A stretch of 64,000 nucleotides of DNA from Paenibacillus macerans (GTDB lineage: Bacteria > Bacillota > Bacilli > Paenibacillales > Paenibacillaceae): the NCBI RefSeq assembly GCF_900454495.1, contig NZ_UGSI01000002.1, forward strand, positions 2,081,001 through 2,145,000, written 5' to 3'. The notes under the pieces are model-generated. The model had not been told where the DNA came from. It searched no databases and was given only the letters and a program-made list of their open reading frames with translations. How positions within the stretch are numbered: the first letter of the stretch is position 1; each line of letters opens with the position of its first letter. Shown piece after piece: positions 8,510 to 17,214 of this stretch. A program made the translations under genes and the position numbers.

Positions 8510-9607
8510 ATGAACGATAAGAGAGTTCCAAAATATTTGCAGTTGAAACGTGAATTGCTGTCGTGGCTGGAGTCCGGAAAACTGCAGCCCGGCAACCAAT
8601 TTCCATCGGAAAACGAAATCGCCGAGCAGTTTGGCTTAAGCCGCCAGACCGTGCGGCAAACGTTCGGGGAGCTGGAGAAAGACGGCTGGCTGGAGCGGAT
8701 TCAGGGCAAGGGAACGTTCGCCCGTAATCCCGAGCGCCGGGAAGGCGAAGCCGTCAAAACGATCGGCATCATTACGACGTACATTTCCGATTATATTTTC
8801 CCCCATATCGTCAGGGGGGCGGAAGCGGAGCTGCGCAGCCGGGGGTACCGCCTGCTGCTGTCGAGCACGGACAACACGAAGGAGAAGGAAATGGACAGCC
8901 TGCAGCTGATGACGAGCCAGCCGCTCAGCGGCCTGATCATCGAGCCGACGAAAAGCGCGGAGGGAAATCCGAATTTGGGGTATTTTTTGGACCTGCAGGA
9001 AAAGGGAATCCCGTATTTGATGATCAACGAGAAATACCGCGAGCTGGAATGCCCCTGCCTGAAAGTGGACGACGAGGCGGGGGGCCGCAAGGCGGCGCGT
9101 TATCTGCTGGAGAACGGGCACCGGCAGGTCGCCGGATTTTTCAAAAGGGACGACCTGCAGGGCGTTAACCGTTTGAAGGGTTTTTTGTCGGCGCATCGGG
9201 AATACGGAATTTCCGTTTCGCCGCAGCACGTAGTGACTTACACGACGGAGCAGAAGGCCGACTTTACGTATATGCGGACCATCGAGCTGTTGCAAGGGCC
9301 GCCCGAGCAGCGGCCAACCGCTTTCGTCTGCTACAACGACGAACTGGCGGTCATCCTGATGGACGCTGCCGCGGCCTGTGGTTTGCAGGTTCCGGAGGAC
9401 ATTTCCGTCATCGGGTTCGACGACTCCAGCCTGGCGGCCGCCTCGGGAACAAAGCTGACGACGCTGACGCATCCGAAAACCGTCATGGGCGAGCTGGCGG
9501 CGAGGCAACTGATCGGCATGATCGAACAGGGCGATAGATATGAGGATACGGTGTTTGAACCGGAGCTGATCGTGCGGGATTCCGTGCGGAAGCTAAGCGG
9601 CAACTAG
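8510..9607 (+). CDS. araR: Arabinose operon repressor AraR (GntR/LacI hybrid)
   Basis: 365 residues with the AraR architecture. A GntR-type winged helix covers residues ~1-75 (KYLQLKRELLSWLESGKLQPG, ENEIAEQFGLSRQTVRQTFGEL, RIQGKGTFA). A LacI-type effector domain fills the rest (KTIGIITTYISDYIFPHIVRG, VIGFDDSSLAAASGTKLTTL). L-arabinose binding would release it from DNA. Boxes matching its known operator occur before araA and before the importer gene at 28782. ATG 8510 follows GTGAGGGTGG. Confidence 0.93.
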   Translation: MNDKRVPKYLQLKRELLSWLESGKLQPGNQFPSENEIAEQFGLSRQTVRQTFGELEKDGWLERIQGKGTFARNPERREGEAVKTIGIITTYISDYIFPHIVRGAEAELRSRGYRLLLSSTDNTKEKEMDSLQLMTSQPLSGLIIEPTKSAEGNPNLGYFLDLQEKGIPYLMINEKYRELECPCLKVDDEAGGRKAARYLLENGHRQVAGFFKRDDLQGVNRLKGFLSAHREYGISVSPQHVVTYTTEQKADFTYMRTIELLQGPPEQRPTAFVCYNDELAVILMDAAAACGLQVPEDISVIGFDDSSLAAASGTKLTTLTHPKTVMGELAARQLIGMIEQGDRYEDTVFEPELIVRDSVRKLSGN

Positions 9608-9673
9608 AGCGGGATTCCGTGCGGCAGCCAGAACGGGACCCCGCGCGAGCTGAACGCTGATTCGAGCGGGAAT

Positions 9674-9700
9674 CCCTCCGCCTGCGGCGGGAGTATTTTT
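9674..9700 (+). terminator. Hairpin terminator after araR
   Basis: CCCTCCGCC-TGC-GGCGGGAG with one bulge, followed by TATTTTT, between araR and araD. Confidence 0.6.
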
Positions 9701-9757
9701 GGGAATGTGAAATTTTGGGTTAACTTGAAATGGGTTCGGAAAGGAGCTGGACGAACG

Positions 9758-10447
9758 ATGCTGGAAACGTTAAAACAGCAGGTGCTGGAAGCGAATCTGG
9801 ACCTGCCGAAACACGGGCTTGTCACTTTTACCTGGGGGAACGTAAGCGGAATCGACCGGGACAGCGGTTTGTTTGTCATTAAACCGAGCGGCGTGCCTTA
9901 TGAGGAATTGAAAGCGGAGCATATGGTCGTCGTTGACCTTGAGGGGAACGTGGTGGAGGGCGATCTGCGCCCATCCTCCGATACGCCGACGCATATGGTG
10001 CTTTACCGTTCGTTCCCGGATATCGGCGGCGTCGTGCACACGCACTCGCCTTGGGGCACAAGCTGGGCCCAGGCCGGGCGGGCGCTGCCGGCGTACGGGA
10101 CGACGCATGCGGATTATTTTTACGGGGAAATTCCTGTGACACGGCCGATGACCAAGGCGGAGATTGATGGGGCTTACGAGTTGGAGACAGGCAATGTGAT
10201 TGTGGAGCGCTTTAAAGGGCTCGATCCAAATCAGGTGCCGGGGGTGCTGGTGCATTCCCATGCGCCGTTCGTGTGGGGCAAGGATGCCCACAACGCCGTG
10301 CATAACGCGGTAGTGCTGGAAGAGGTGGCGAAAATCGCCGCCCGCATGCTGCAGATTAATCCGGACACGCCGCCGATGGACCAGACGCTGCTGGACCGCC
10401 ATTTCCTGCGCAAGCACGGGGCAAACGCGTATTACGGGCAGAAGTAA
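9758..10447 (+). CDS. araD: L-ribulose-5-phosphate 4-epimerase
   Basis: A 229-residue class II aldolase-fold enzyme that epimerises L-ribulose 5-phosphate to D-xylulose 5-phosphate, delivering arabinose carbon to the pentose phosphate pathway. Visible motifs are LVTFTWGNVSGID, FVIKPSGVPYEEL, the zinc ligands in VHTHSPWGTSWAQ and a later His in LVHSHAPFVWG. I start at ATG 9758 (MLETLKQQ) with AAGGAG upstream; the frame from 9707 would add 17 unlikely residues. It lies between araR and araB. Confidence 0.95.
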   Translation: MLETLKQQVLEANLDLPKHGLVTFTWGNVSGIDRDSGLFVIKPSGVPYEELKAEHMVVVDLEGNVVEGDLRPSSDTPTHMVLYRSFPDIGGVVHTHSPWGTSWAQAGRALPAYGTTHADYFYGEIPVTRPMTKAEIDGAYELETGNVIVERFKGLDPNQVPGVLVHSHAPFVWGKDAHNAVHNAVVLEEVAKIAARMLQINPDTPPMDQTLLDRHFLRKHGANAYYGQK

Positions 10448-10577
10448 CCAAGGCAAGTTGTGCGAAAGTCATGGTAAATGAAGTGAACGTCCAAGCTAAC
10501 GTCCATGGGGAAACAGCAAGTTTTGCCGCTAGCTGGCCGCTAGCAGGCGTTCGCTATTTTTGGGGGAGGGTATGAAC

Positions 10578-12248
10578 ATGGGCAAAAAGTACACGATTGG
10601 CGTCGACTACGGGACCCAGTCCGGACGCGCCGTGCTGGTCGATCTGGCGGACGGCCGCGAGGTGGCCGATCACGTTACGCCTTATCCGCATCATGTGATC
10701 GATGAGCGTCTTCCCGGATCCGGGATCAAGCTGGAGCACGACTGGGCGCTGCAGCATCCCGGCGATTACCTGGAAGTGCTGCGTCGTTCCGTACCGGCGG
10801 TGCTGAAGGAGTCGGGGATCGATCCGGCCGACGTGATCGGCATCGGGATCGATTTTACCGCCTGCACGATGCTGCCGGTCGACGCCAAGGGGCAGCCGCT
10901 CAGCTTCGACCCGGAGCTGACGGACAATCCGCACAGCTGGGTGAAGCTGTGGAAGCATCATGCCGCACAGCCGGAAGCCGATAAAATCAACGAGATCGCC
11001 GCCGCGCGGGGAGAAGCCTTTTTGCCGCGGTACGGCGGGAAAATCTCGTCCGAGTGGATGATCGCGAAGGTATGGCAAATTCTCGACGAAGCGCCGGAAA
11101 TCTATGAAAAAGCCGACATGTTCCTGGAGGCGACGGATTGGGTCATCGCGCAAATGACCGGCAACATCGTACGCAACAGCTGCACGGCCGGCTACAAGGC
11201 GATCTGGCACAAGCAGGACGGCTATCCGGGCAAGGAGTATTTCAAGGCGCTTGATCCGCGGCTGGAAAATCTGACAGACACGAAGCTGCGCGGCGAGGTG
11301 ATTCCGCTCGGGACGAGCGCGGGCGGGCTGCTGCCGGAGATGGCTGAGATGATGGGCCTTGCGCCAGGCATCGCCGTCGCGGTCGGCAACGTTGACGCGC
11401 ATGCGGCCGTGCCGGCCGTTGGCGTTGTAACGCCGGGGAAATTGGTGATGGCCATGGGCACGTCAATCTGCCATATGCTGCTGGGTACCGAGGAGAAGCA
11501 GGTTGAAGGCATGTGCGGTGTCGTCGAGGACGGCATCATTCCGGGGTATTACGGTTATGAGGCCGGGCAATCGGCGGTGGGCGACATTTTTGAATGGTAC
11601 GTCGAGGAAGCGCTTCCGGCGTACGTCAAGGAAGCGGCCGACAAAGAGGGCCTGAACGTTCATCAATGGCTGGAGCGGGAAGCGGCTGCTTACAAGCCGG
11701 GGCAGACCGGTCTGCTGGCGCTTGACTGGTGGAACGGCAACCGGTCCGTGCTCGTCGATACCGATTTGACCGGGATGATCCTCGGCATGACGCTGCTGAC
11801 CAAGCCGCAGGAAATTTACCGGGCGCTGCTGGAGGCGACCGCTTTTGGCACCCGCAAAATCGTCGACGCGTTCCATGAGAACGGCGTCAGCGTCGACGCG
11901 CTGTATGCCTGCGGCGGCCTGCCGCAAAAAAACCGCCTGCTGATGCAAATCTACGCGGACGTGACGAACCGTGAGATTTTCGTGGCGGATTCCAAGCAGA
12001 CGCCGGCGCTGGGCGCGGCGATGTTTGCGGCCGTGGCGGCCGGTGCGGCGGCGGGAGGTTACGACACGATCCTCGACGCGGCGGGGAAGATGGCCCGGGT
12101 CAAAGAGGAAACGTTCAAGCCGATTCCGGAGCACGTGAAAGTGTACGACCGTCTGTATCAGGAATACAGCAAGCTGCACGACTACTTCGGCCGCGGCGAA
12201 AACGACGTGATGAAGCGGCTGAAGCGGGTTAAGAAGTCGGCGGAGTAA
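10578..12248 (+). CDS. araB: L-ribulokinase
   Basis: A 556-residue FGGY kinase phosphorylating L-ribulose. It begins KKYTIGVDYGTQSGRAVLVD, has the substrate region GIGIDFTACTMLPVD, AVGNVDAHAAVPAVGV, MAMGTSICHMLLG and the C-terminal GLPQKNRLLMQIYADV. Length fits AraB (~560). ATG 10578 is preferred because GGAGGG ends 7 bases upstream; ATG 10572 is almost on top of that site. The 130-base gap from araD holds no clear terminator, so co-transcription is likely. Confidence 0.95.
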   Translation: MGKKYTIGVDYGTQSGRAVLVDLADGREVADHVTPYPHHVIDERLPGSGIKLEHDWALQHPGDYLEVLRRSVPAVLKESGIDPADVIGIGIDFTACTMLPVDAKGQPLSFDPELTDNPHSWVKLWKHHAAQPEADKINEIAAARGEAFLPRYGGKISSEWMIAKVWQILDEAPEIYEKADMFLEATDWVIAQMTGNIVRNSCTAGYKAIWHKQDGYPGKEYFKALDPRLENLTDTKLRGEVIPLGTSAGGLLPEMAEMMGLAPGIAVAVGNVDAHAAVPAVGVVTPGKLVMAMGTSICHMLLGTEEKQVEGMCGVVEDGIIPGYYGYEAGQSAVGDIFEWYVEEALPAYVKEAADKEGLNVHQWLEREAAAYKPGQTGLLALDWWNGNRSVLVDTDLTGMILGMTLLTKPQEIYRALLEATAFGTRKIVDAFHENGVSVDALYACGGLPQKNRLLMQIYADVTNREIFVADSKQTPALGAAMFAAVAAGAAAGGYDTILDAAGKMARVKEETFKPIPEHVKVYDRLYQEYSKLHDYFGRGENDVMKRLKRVKKSAE

Positions 12249-12312
12249 GTGATATTGTCGGATGACAGGTTTCCGCGGCCTGGCACCATGTTTGACCTGA
12301 CACCATGTTCTG

Positions 12313-12494
12313 ATTGGAATTACTCCAATAGAATTGGAAATTAAGTGGTGAATACAGCGGCTTGATTGGATATTTTCCAATAGATTGGCTCGGAAGGGTG
12401 CAAAATGGGCAATCTGAGCGAAATCTATTGGAAGTTTTCCAATGAGCGGGCGAAATGGCGTCCGATTTCCGACAATCTATTGGATTTTTCCAAT
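12313..12494. repeat. Array of four palindromes ATTGGA-N4/5-TCCAAT before egsA
   Basis: Perfect 6-bp arms ATTGGA and TCCAAT occur at 12313-12329, 12365-12381, 12427-12443 and 12479-12494. They start 52, 62 and 52 bp apart, near five, six and five helical turns. Flanking sequence is partly shared (GCRAAATGG.., CAATCTATTGG), so the array could be a degenerate tandem repeat, an operator array or a mobile palindromic repeat. The rest of the 378-base gap between araB and egsA shows nothing else I recognise. Confidence 0.75.
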
Positions 12495-12626
12495 GTGAGG
12501 TGGAGGGCGTCAGGTTGCGGAGAAATGTTTCATAGGATTACCGGCGTATGGTATGCCACAATATTGATAGGCAGTGCGTTCATGCAAATAGTAGACAGGT
12601 TTATGTGAATAGGAGGGAGAGGGACC

Positions 12627-13766
12627 ATGCTGGAGATGGATGGTTGGCAATTGCAGCATCTGGAGCGGATTGAGCTGGAGCGGGGAGTGCTTCGGGAGGT
12701 CGCGCCTTTTCTGCGGGAGCGGGAATATCAGCGCTCTATTTTGGTGGCGGACGAGAACACGTACAAAGCGGCGGGCGAAAGGCTGGCCCGCGATCTTGAG
12801 GGCGCCGGACTCGCCGCCAAGCTATGCTTGATCCGGCCGAACGACATGGGCGACGTCGTGGCCGACGAAGTGTCGCTTGTCCAATTGCTGCTGGAGGTTG
12901 GTCCGGAGGAGACGGATGCGCTGATCGCCGTCGGATCGGGCACGATCCACGATATCGTTCGCTTTGCCGCCCATAAGAGCGGCAAGCCGTTTGTTTCCGT
13001 CCCGACGGCGCCTTCCGTGGACGGCTTCACCTCCGCCGGCGCGCCGCTCATCATCCGCGGCGTCAAAAAGACCGTCCCGGCCGTGCCGCCGGTCGCCATT
13101 TTCGCCGACCTCGATATCCTGATGTCGGCACCCCAGCACCTGGTCGCCGCCGGCTTCGGCGACATGCTGGGCAAATACACCTCCCTGTTCGACTGGAAGT
13201 TCTCCAGCCTGACGGCGGGGGAACCGTATGACGAACAGGCGGCGCTCATTACCGAACGGGCGCTGCGTTCGTGCGTGGAGCATGCCGGAGAGATCGGCGC
13301 CCGCTCGGAGGAGGGCATCCGCGCCCTGATGACGGCGCTGATCGAGTCCGGCATCGCCATGCTGCTGTTTGGGCAGTCGCATCCGGCCTCGGGCGCGGAG
13401 CACCATCTCTCCCACTATTGGGAGATGGAATTTTTGCGCCGGGGCGAGCGGGCGGTGCTGCACGGCGCAAAAGTGGGCGCGGCCTGCGCCGAGATCGCCC
13501 GCGTTTACCATAACGCGGGCGAGCGGGGAATCTGCCCGGGCGCCGAGCCGGAGGCGCTCCGGCAGCACGGCGCGCAGGTCCGCGAATGGCTGAAGGATGT
13601 GCCCGAGGAGGGGCAAATCCGCGATTTGCTGCGCCAGGTAGGCGGACCGGCGAGCCGCACGGAGCTGGGCATCGACGATGATTTGTTCGCGCGCAGCCTG
13701 CTCGAAGCCCATCGGGTCCGGGACCGCCATACCTTGCTGCGGGCGCTTAACGAAGCGGACGAGTGA
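12627..13766 (+). CDS. egsA: sn-Glycerol-1-phosphate dehydrogenase (AraM)
   Basis: A 379-residue member of the iron-containing alcohol dehydrogenase fold. AraM/EgsA reduces dihydroxyacetone phosphate to sn-glycerol 1-phosphate, the archaeal-type glycerol backbone used in Bacillus for heptaprenylglyceryl phosphate. Visible are ALIAVGSGTIHDIVRFAAH for NAD(P), SVPTAPSVDGFTSAGAPL with a metal Asp, and GAEHHLSHYWEMEFL with metal His residues. The start follows AGGAGGGAGAGGG. It lies downstream of araB, as araM does in the B. subtilis ara operon, but after a 378-base palindrome-rich gap. Confidence 0.93.
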   Translation: MLEMDGWQLQHLERIELERGVLREVAPFLREREYQRSILVADENTYKAAGERLARDLEGAGLAAKLCLIRPNDMGDVVADEVSLVQLLLEVGPEETDALIAVGSGTIHDIVRFAAHKSGKPFVSVPTAPSVDGFTSAGAPLIIRGVKKTVPAVPPVAIFADLDILMSAPQHLVAAGFGDMLGKYTSLFDWKFSSLTAGEPYDEQAALITERALRSCVEHAGEIGARSEEGIRALMTALIESGIAMLLFGQSHPASGAEHHLSHYWEMEFLRRGERAVLHGAKVGAACAEIARVYHNAGERGICPGAEPEALRQHGAQVREWLKDVPEEGQIRDLLRQVGGPASRTELGIDDDLFARSLLEAHRVRDRHTLLRALNEADE

Positions 13767-13843
13767 TCACGGAACGGAAGCGTTGTGGGGACCTATCGCA
13801 AGGTAGCGGTGAGGAACTCCGAGGCTTTTAACCGATTCGAACA

Positions 13844-13889
13844 AAAACGAGCCGAAGGCGGTATAAACCGCGAATCGGCTCGTTTTTTT
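13844..13889. terminator. Bidirectional terminator between egsA and the LysR gene
   Basis: AAAAACGAGCCGA and TCGGCTCGTTTTTTT enclose a loop that itself can pair (GCGGTATAAACCGC). T runs on both strands serve the two convergent genes. Confidence 0.85.
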
Positions 13890-13923
13890 GGCAATCGTTT
13901 GCTTTAATATTCGCTCGCTTTGT

Positions 13924-14799
13924 TCATGAAGAGATCCTTTCCTCTTCTCCGATGTTCAGCATGGCCATAAGGGCGAGCAGGGCGCTGGTGGGATGCGAGT
14001 TTTTCCGCACGACCAGTTCGGTTTTCGTTTGCCGGAATGACTCCGGAACCTGGTGAACGTAAAGATTGCCGGCGTTCGCTTCTTTCTCGACGACAACCCG
14101 CGGCAGCAGCGAGATGCCTAGCCCTGCGGATACGCCTCCAATTATCGCCTCCAGCGTGCCGAACTCCATCGTGTGCGGGTAGTTCTGACCGCGGTTGTGC
14201 TGCCAACTCTCCAGCAATTCCCGGTACGCGCAGCCCCTGCTGTACACGAGATTCGGTTTGGCGAGCGCTTCGTCGAGCTCCGTGATGTCCGGCGGGGAAA
14301 TCAGCACCACTTCTTCCTCAAAGACGGGATAGGCCTCCAGGTCAGGGTGGTTGCAGTGGCTGCTGATGAAGGCGACGTCCAGGTCGTATTGCAGCATTTT
14401 TTCCATTAAACGATCCGACAAGTCGGTGATCAGCGAAATTTCCACTTTCGGGTACCGTTTGTAATATCGGCTCAGCAGCTTGGGCAGGCGTACGGCCGCC
14501 GTCGTCTGCGAAGCGCCGATCAGAAGCGGGCCGCCCGGTTCGCCGGAAGAGGTAAGGGCCGCGGCGGCTTCATCCAGCAGGCCGATGATTTTGTCGGCGT
14601 AGTCCAGGAGCATTTTGCCGCTGGAGGATAACGTCATCCCCCGGTTATGGCGATGAAACAGCGCGGTTCCGAGTTCGGATTCCAGCTGCCGAATGCGCGA
14701 GGTCACATTGGACTGCACGTAACCAAGCCGCAGCGCCGCTTTCGTAATGGAACCTTCTCTGGCCACCGCCTGAAAGATGCGCAAATCCGCGCTCTCCAT
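13924..14799 (-). CDS. LysR-family transcriptional regulator
   Basis: 291 residues. The LysR helix-turn-helix occupies the N-terminus (ESADLRIFQAVAREGSIT, AALRLGYVQSNVTSRIRQLE) and a periplasmic-binding-like effector domain follows (LLIGASQTTAAVRLP, GVSAGLGISLLPR). ATG 14799 has GGAGGAG five bases upstream; the frame to 14859 adds a basic stretch that is probably untranslated. It diverges from the EamA exporter gene, so it probably controls that gene and the SDR gene. The effector is unknown. Confidence 0.9.
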   Translation of the reverse strand: MESADLRIFQAVAREGSITKAALRLGYVQSNVTSRIRQLESELGTALFHRHNRGMTLSSSGKMLLDYADKIIGLLDEAAAALTSSGEPGGPLLIGASQTTAAVRLPKLLSRYYKRYPKVEISLITDLSDRLMEKMLQYDLDVAFISSHCNHPDLEAYPVFEEEVVLISPPDITELDEALAKPNLVYSRGCAYRELLESWQHNRGQNYPHTMEFGTLEAIIGGVSAGLGISLLPRVVVEKEANAGNLYVHQVPESFRQTKTELVVRKNSHPTSALLALMAMLNIGEEERISS

Positions 14800-14838
14800 G
14801 GTCGTTCTCCTCCGTTTCTTTTTGGTATCAAAAAACAT

Positions 14839-14851
14839 GATATCAGATATC
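14839..14851. promoter_or_regulatory. Candidate LysR operator
   Basis: A palindromic segment GATATCAGATATC, extended by CTGTATCA, lies in the 125-bp region between the divergent LysR and EamA genes. A TACAAT at 14887-14892 may be the exporter's -10. Operator assignment is by position and symmetry only. Confidence 0.35.
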
Positions 14852-14924
14852 TGTATCAATCATTATACATAATTGCAGGCCTCCGGTACAATACAAACAT
14901 GATTCGCGAAAGGGAGGCTGCAAC

Positions 14925-15869
14925 ATGAAAATGAACGGGTTCAAATATACCGGCCTGCTCCTGTTGACCACGTTTTTGATGGGGATTGCTTTTCCGGTCG
15001 GCAAGCTGGGGTTAAATTATGCTCCGCCTTTTTTACTGATGGGGATGCGGTTCGTTTCGGCCGGAGGTTTGCTCGCGCTGTTGACGATGAAAAAGCGGCA
15101 GCCTCGCGGGTTAAAGCAATGGCTGCAAGCCGCAGCCCTCGGCTTGTTCCAGTCGGCCGGCGTAATGGGCTGCGCCTACTACAGCATGCATTGGATCACT
15201 TCGGGGGAATCGGCGATCATCACCAGCACGAGCCCGCTGATGCTGCTCGTCATCGGGGCGGTCATGAACCGCGGCGCTTACCGCATTTGGCAATGGTTTG
15301 GGGTTGTCATCGGGTTTGCCGGCGTGCTGCTGACGTTTGGATTGCATATGAAAATCGAGCTAGGGACCTTTGTTTCCTTTGCGGGAGCGGTTTGCTTTAC
15401 GGTCGCCACGCTCATCATCAACCGCATCGGCCCGGCATTTGATTTGAAGGTCCTCGCCGCTTATCAGATGATGGCCGGAGGGACTACGCTGCTCGTGTTA
15501 AGCGGGCTGACGGAAAAGCCGTTTTTCTCCGTGACCTTGACGTCGTTGCTGGTGCTGCTCTGGCTGGTGGTTATGTGTTCGATCGTGCAATTTTCAGTCT
15601 GGTTTTATTTGCTTCAAAACAGCGATCCGGCCAGGACAAGCGCTTTTCTGTTTTTGGTGCCGCTGTTTGGCGTGCTCACAAGCTGGCTGCTGCTGGGCGA
15701 GCAGGTGAATTGGTATGTATATGCGGGCGGAGCGTTGATCTGTGCCGGTATTTTTATGGTAAATTGGCAGGGCAAGCGGGAAATCGGCGGCGCTAAAGAA
15801 GGGGGGGCCGGAAAAAGTGACACGGCCGAGGCGAAGGGGCAAGGGAGCCGTACCATAACGGACATATAA
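14925..15869 (+). CDS. EamA/DMT-family transporter
   Basis: A 314-residue membrane protein with about ten hydrophobic segments arranged as two EamA repeats. Signature parts are the first helix (LLLTTFLMGIAFPVGKLGLN), RFVSAGGLLALL, the repeat end ITSGESAIITSTSPLMLLVI and, in the second half, DPARTSAFLFLVPLFGVL. Family members export amino acids or other metabolites; the substrate here is unknown. The C-terminus is a charged cytoplasmic tail. ATG 14925 follows AGGGAGG. The SDR gene starts 15 bases after the stop, so the two are likely co-transcribed. Confidence 0.9.
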   Translation: MKMNGFKYTGLLLLTTFLMGIAFPVGKLGLNYAPPFLLMGMRFVSAGGLLALLTMKKRQPRGLKQWLQAAALGLFQSAGVMGCAYYSMHWITSGESAIITSTSPLMLLVIGAVMNRGAYRIWQWFGVVIGFAGVLLTFGLHMKIELGTFVSFAGAVCFTVATLIINRIGPAFDLKVLAAYQMMAGGTTLLVLSGLTEKPFFSVTLTSLLVLLWLVVMCSIVQFSVWFYLLQNSDPARTSAFLFLVPLFGVLTSWLLLGEQVNWYVYAGGALICAGIFMVNWQGKREIGGAKEGGAGKSDTAEAKGQGSRTITDI

Positions 15870-15884
15870 AGAGGAGGAGCAGAT

Positions 15885-16625
15885 ATGAGCTTTCACAACA
15901 AAGTAGTTTTAGTCACCGGCGGAGGCACGGGAATTGGCCGGGCCACCAGCCTGCTGCTGGGCGAAAGAGGAGCGGCCGTCGCCGTCAATTACTCGCGATC
16001 CGCGGTGGAAGCGGAAGAAACCGTACGGGAAATCAAACAGGCGGGGGGCCGGGCGCTGGCCATCCGGGCGGACGTGTCGCGGGACGACGAGGTTCGGGAG
16101 ATGGTGGAGCAGGTGGTACGCCAATTCGGCACGCTCGATTATCTCGTCAACAACGCCAGCATCACCCGATATATCGCGATGCAGGATCTGGATGCCGTAA
16201 CCGAGGAGATATGGGACGATCTGCTTGGAGTGAACGTCAAGGGGATGTTCAACTGCGCGCGCGCCGCGGCACCCTATTTGAGAGAGGGGAAGCAAGGGGC
16301 GATCGTCAACGTCGGAAGCGTCGCGGGAATGACGGGAAAAGGCTCGTCCCTTCCCTACGCCGTTTCGAAGGCGGCCGTACACGGCTTAACCAAATCGTTG
16401 GCGCACGCTTTGGCGCCGGAGATCCGCGTATGCGGCATCGCTCCGGGAGCGGTTGCGACGAGATGGTGGGAAGGCAAAGAAGAACAAATGCGGTCGCTCA
16501 TCACCCACCTGCCGCTGGAGCGCATTTCCCCGCCGGAAGAGATCGCTCAGCTCATTTGCGCCGTTCTGGAGCAGTTTTCGCTCACTGGGCAGATCATTAC
16601 GGTGGATAACGGGCAAACAATGTAG
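15885..16625 (+). CDS. SDR-family NAD(P)-dependent oxidoreductase
   Basis: A 246-residue classical short-chain dehydrogenase. Cofactor motif TGGGTGIGRA lies near residues 11-20, the NNAS element and NVGSVAG supply the structural Asn and catalytic Ser, and YAVSKAAVHGL carries Tyr and Lys. The C-terminus ITVDNGQTM is typical of FabG-like proteins, but the usual VDGG has become VDNG. The substrate cannot be told. AGAGGAGGAG precedes the ATG. It is likely in one operon with the upstream exporter under the LysR regulator. Confidence 0.88.
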   Translation: MSFHNKVVLVTGGGTGIGRATSLLLGERGAAVAVNYSRSAVEAEETVREIKQAGGRALAIRADVSRDDEVREMVEQVVRQFGTLDYLVNNASITRYIAMQDLDAVTEEIWDDLLGVNVKGMFNCARAAAPYLREGKQGAIVNVGSVAGMTGKGSSLPYAVSKAAVHGLTKSLAHALAPEIRVCGIAPGAVATRWWEGKEEQMRSLITHLPLERISPPEEIAQLICAVLEQFSLTGQIITVDNGQTM

Positions 16626-16654
16626 CCGGGCAGCGTGGAACAAATTGTGAAACT

Positions 16655-16725
16655 CCGGCTGCTAACGGACCTGAACGACCTTATTTGCTCGAAAAGACAG
16701 AGTTTCTTTTTCTAACGGGCCTGCT
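16655..16725 (+). repeat. Dispersed repeat family C, copy 1
   Basis: CGGACCTGAACGACCTTATT, then TTTCTTTTTCTAACGGGCC, aligns with 50184-50255, with looser relatives at 24595-24735 and 60905-60990. Function unknown. Confidence 0.5.
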
Positions 16726-16740
16726 TGCGGGACCACCCTC

Positions 16741-16965
16741 ATAAAAAATAGCGGAACTTTATGGTTTTATTTTCCGGAATCCGGCATATTCATCCCCATT
16801 AGCGACAATTTTTGTCCTTATTTTCCAATGAACGGTGCGAAAAGTGGCCATCTCCCTGTGATTCACTAGAATAGCGACATAAATTTCCCCTATTCCTCTC
16901 CAACTGGGTGATCCCGCCGAATTAGCGACATTTTTTGTTCTTATTTCCTGGCTTGTGTTTAGCCC
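16741..16965 (+). repeat. Dispersed repeat family A, copy 1 (~220 bp)
   Basis: Two direct submodules of the form ATTAGCGACA..TTTTTG..CTTATTTCC lie ~110 bp apart, with a conserved middle (AACGGTGCGAAAAGTGGCCA, then CATCTCCCTGTGATTC). The same ~220-bp order recurs at 23281-23490 (inverted) and 38165-38375. It occupies most of the gap after the SDR gene. Confidence 0.8.
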
Positions 16966-17127
16966 AAAGCGCAAGTCTGCCAGAAGTTCAATAAACGAGC
17001 TTCCGGGCAGACTTTTTGTTATGCCGCCGTTCGGCTATCGTCTTCAGTTATTGTCTTCGGCTATCGTTTCCGACTATCGTTTCGCACGTTGTTTTCCCGC
17101 TCTCCTTTTCCCGCAAACGGCCATTGC

Positions 17128-17202
17128 CGCATCGCTTATGAGACGGCAAAGGCGACGCGCCTAGTGGACCTGGTGCACCACGACAACAAGCTCGTATCCT
17201 GC
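17128..17202 (+). pseudogene. Fragment of a GH51 arabinofuranosidase gene
   Basis: The 25 codons read RIAYETAKATRLVD followed by LVHHDNKLVSC. This corresponds to RIAYETAKAMRLVD and IELVSC of the intact abfA at 19097-19167. DNA identity is high on both sides of a short divergent patch, and nothing else of the gene is present. It lies directly behind the 3' end of the minus-strand ArsR-type gene. It is probably debris from a partial duplication or recombination with abfA or a close paralogue. Confidence 0.75.
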
Positions 17203-17214
17203 CCACCGCTTGCC

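Noticed and set aside
12405..12608. 67-codon open frame between araB and egsA
   Set aside because: It consists of the palindrome repeat and has no ribosome site.
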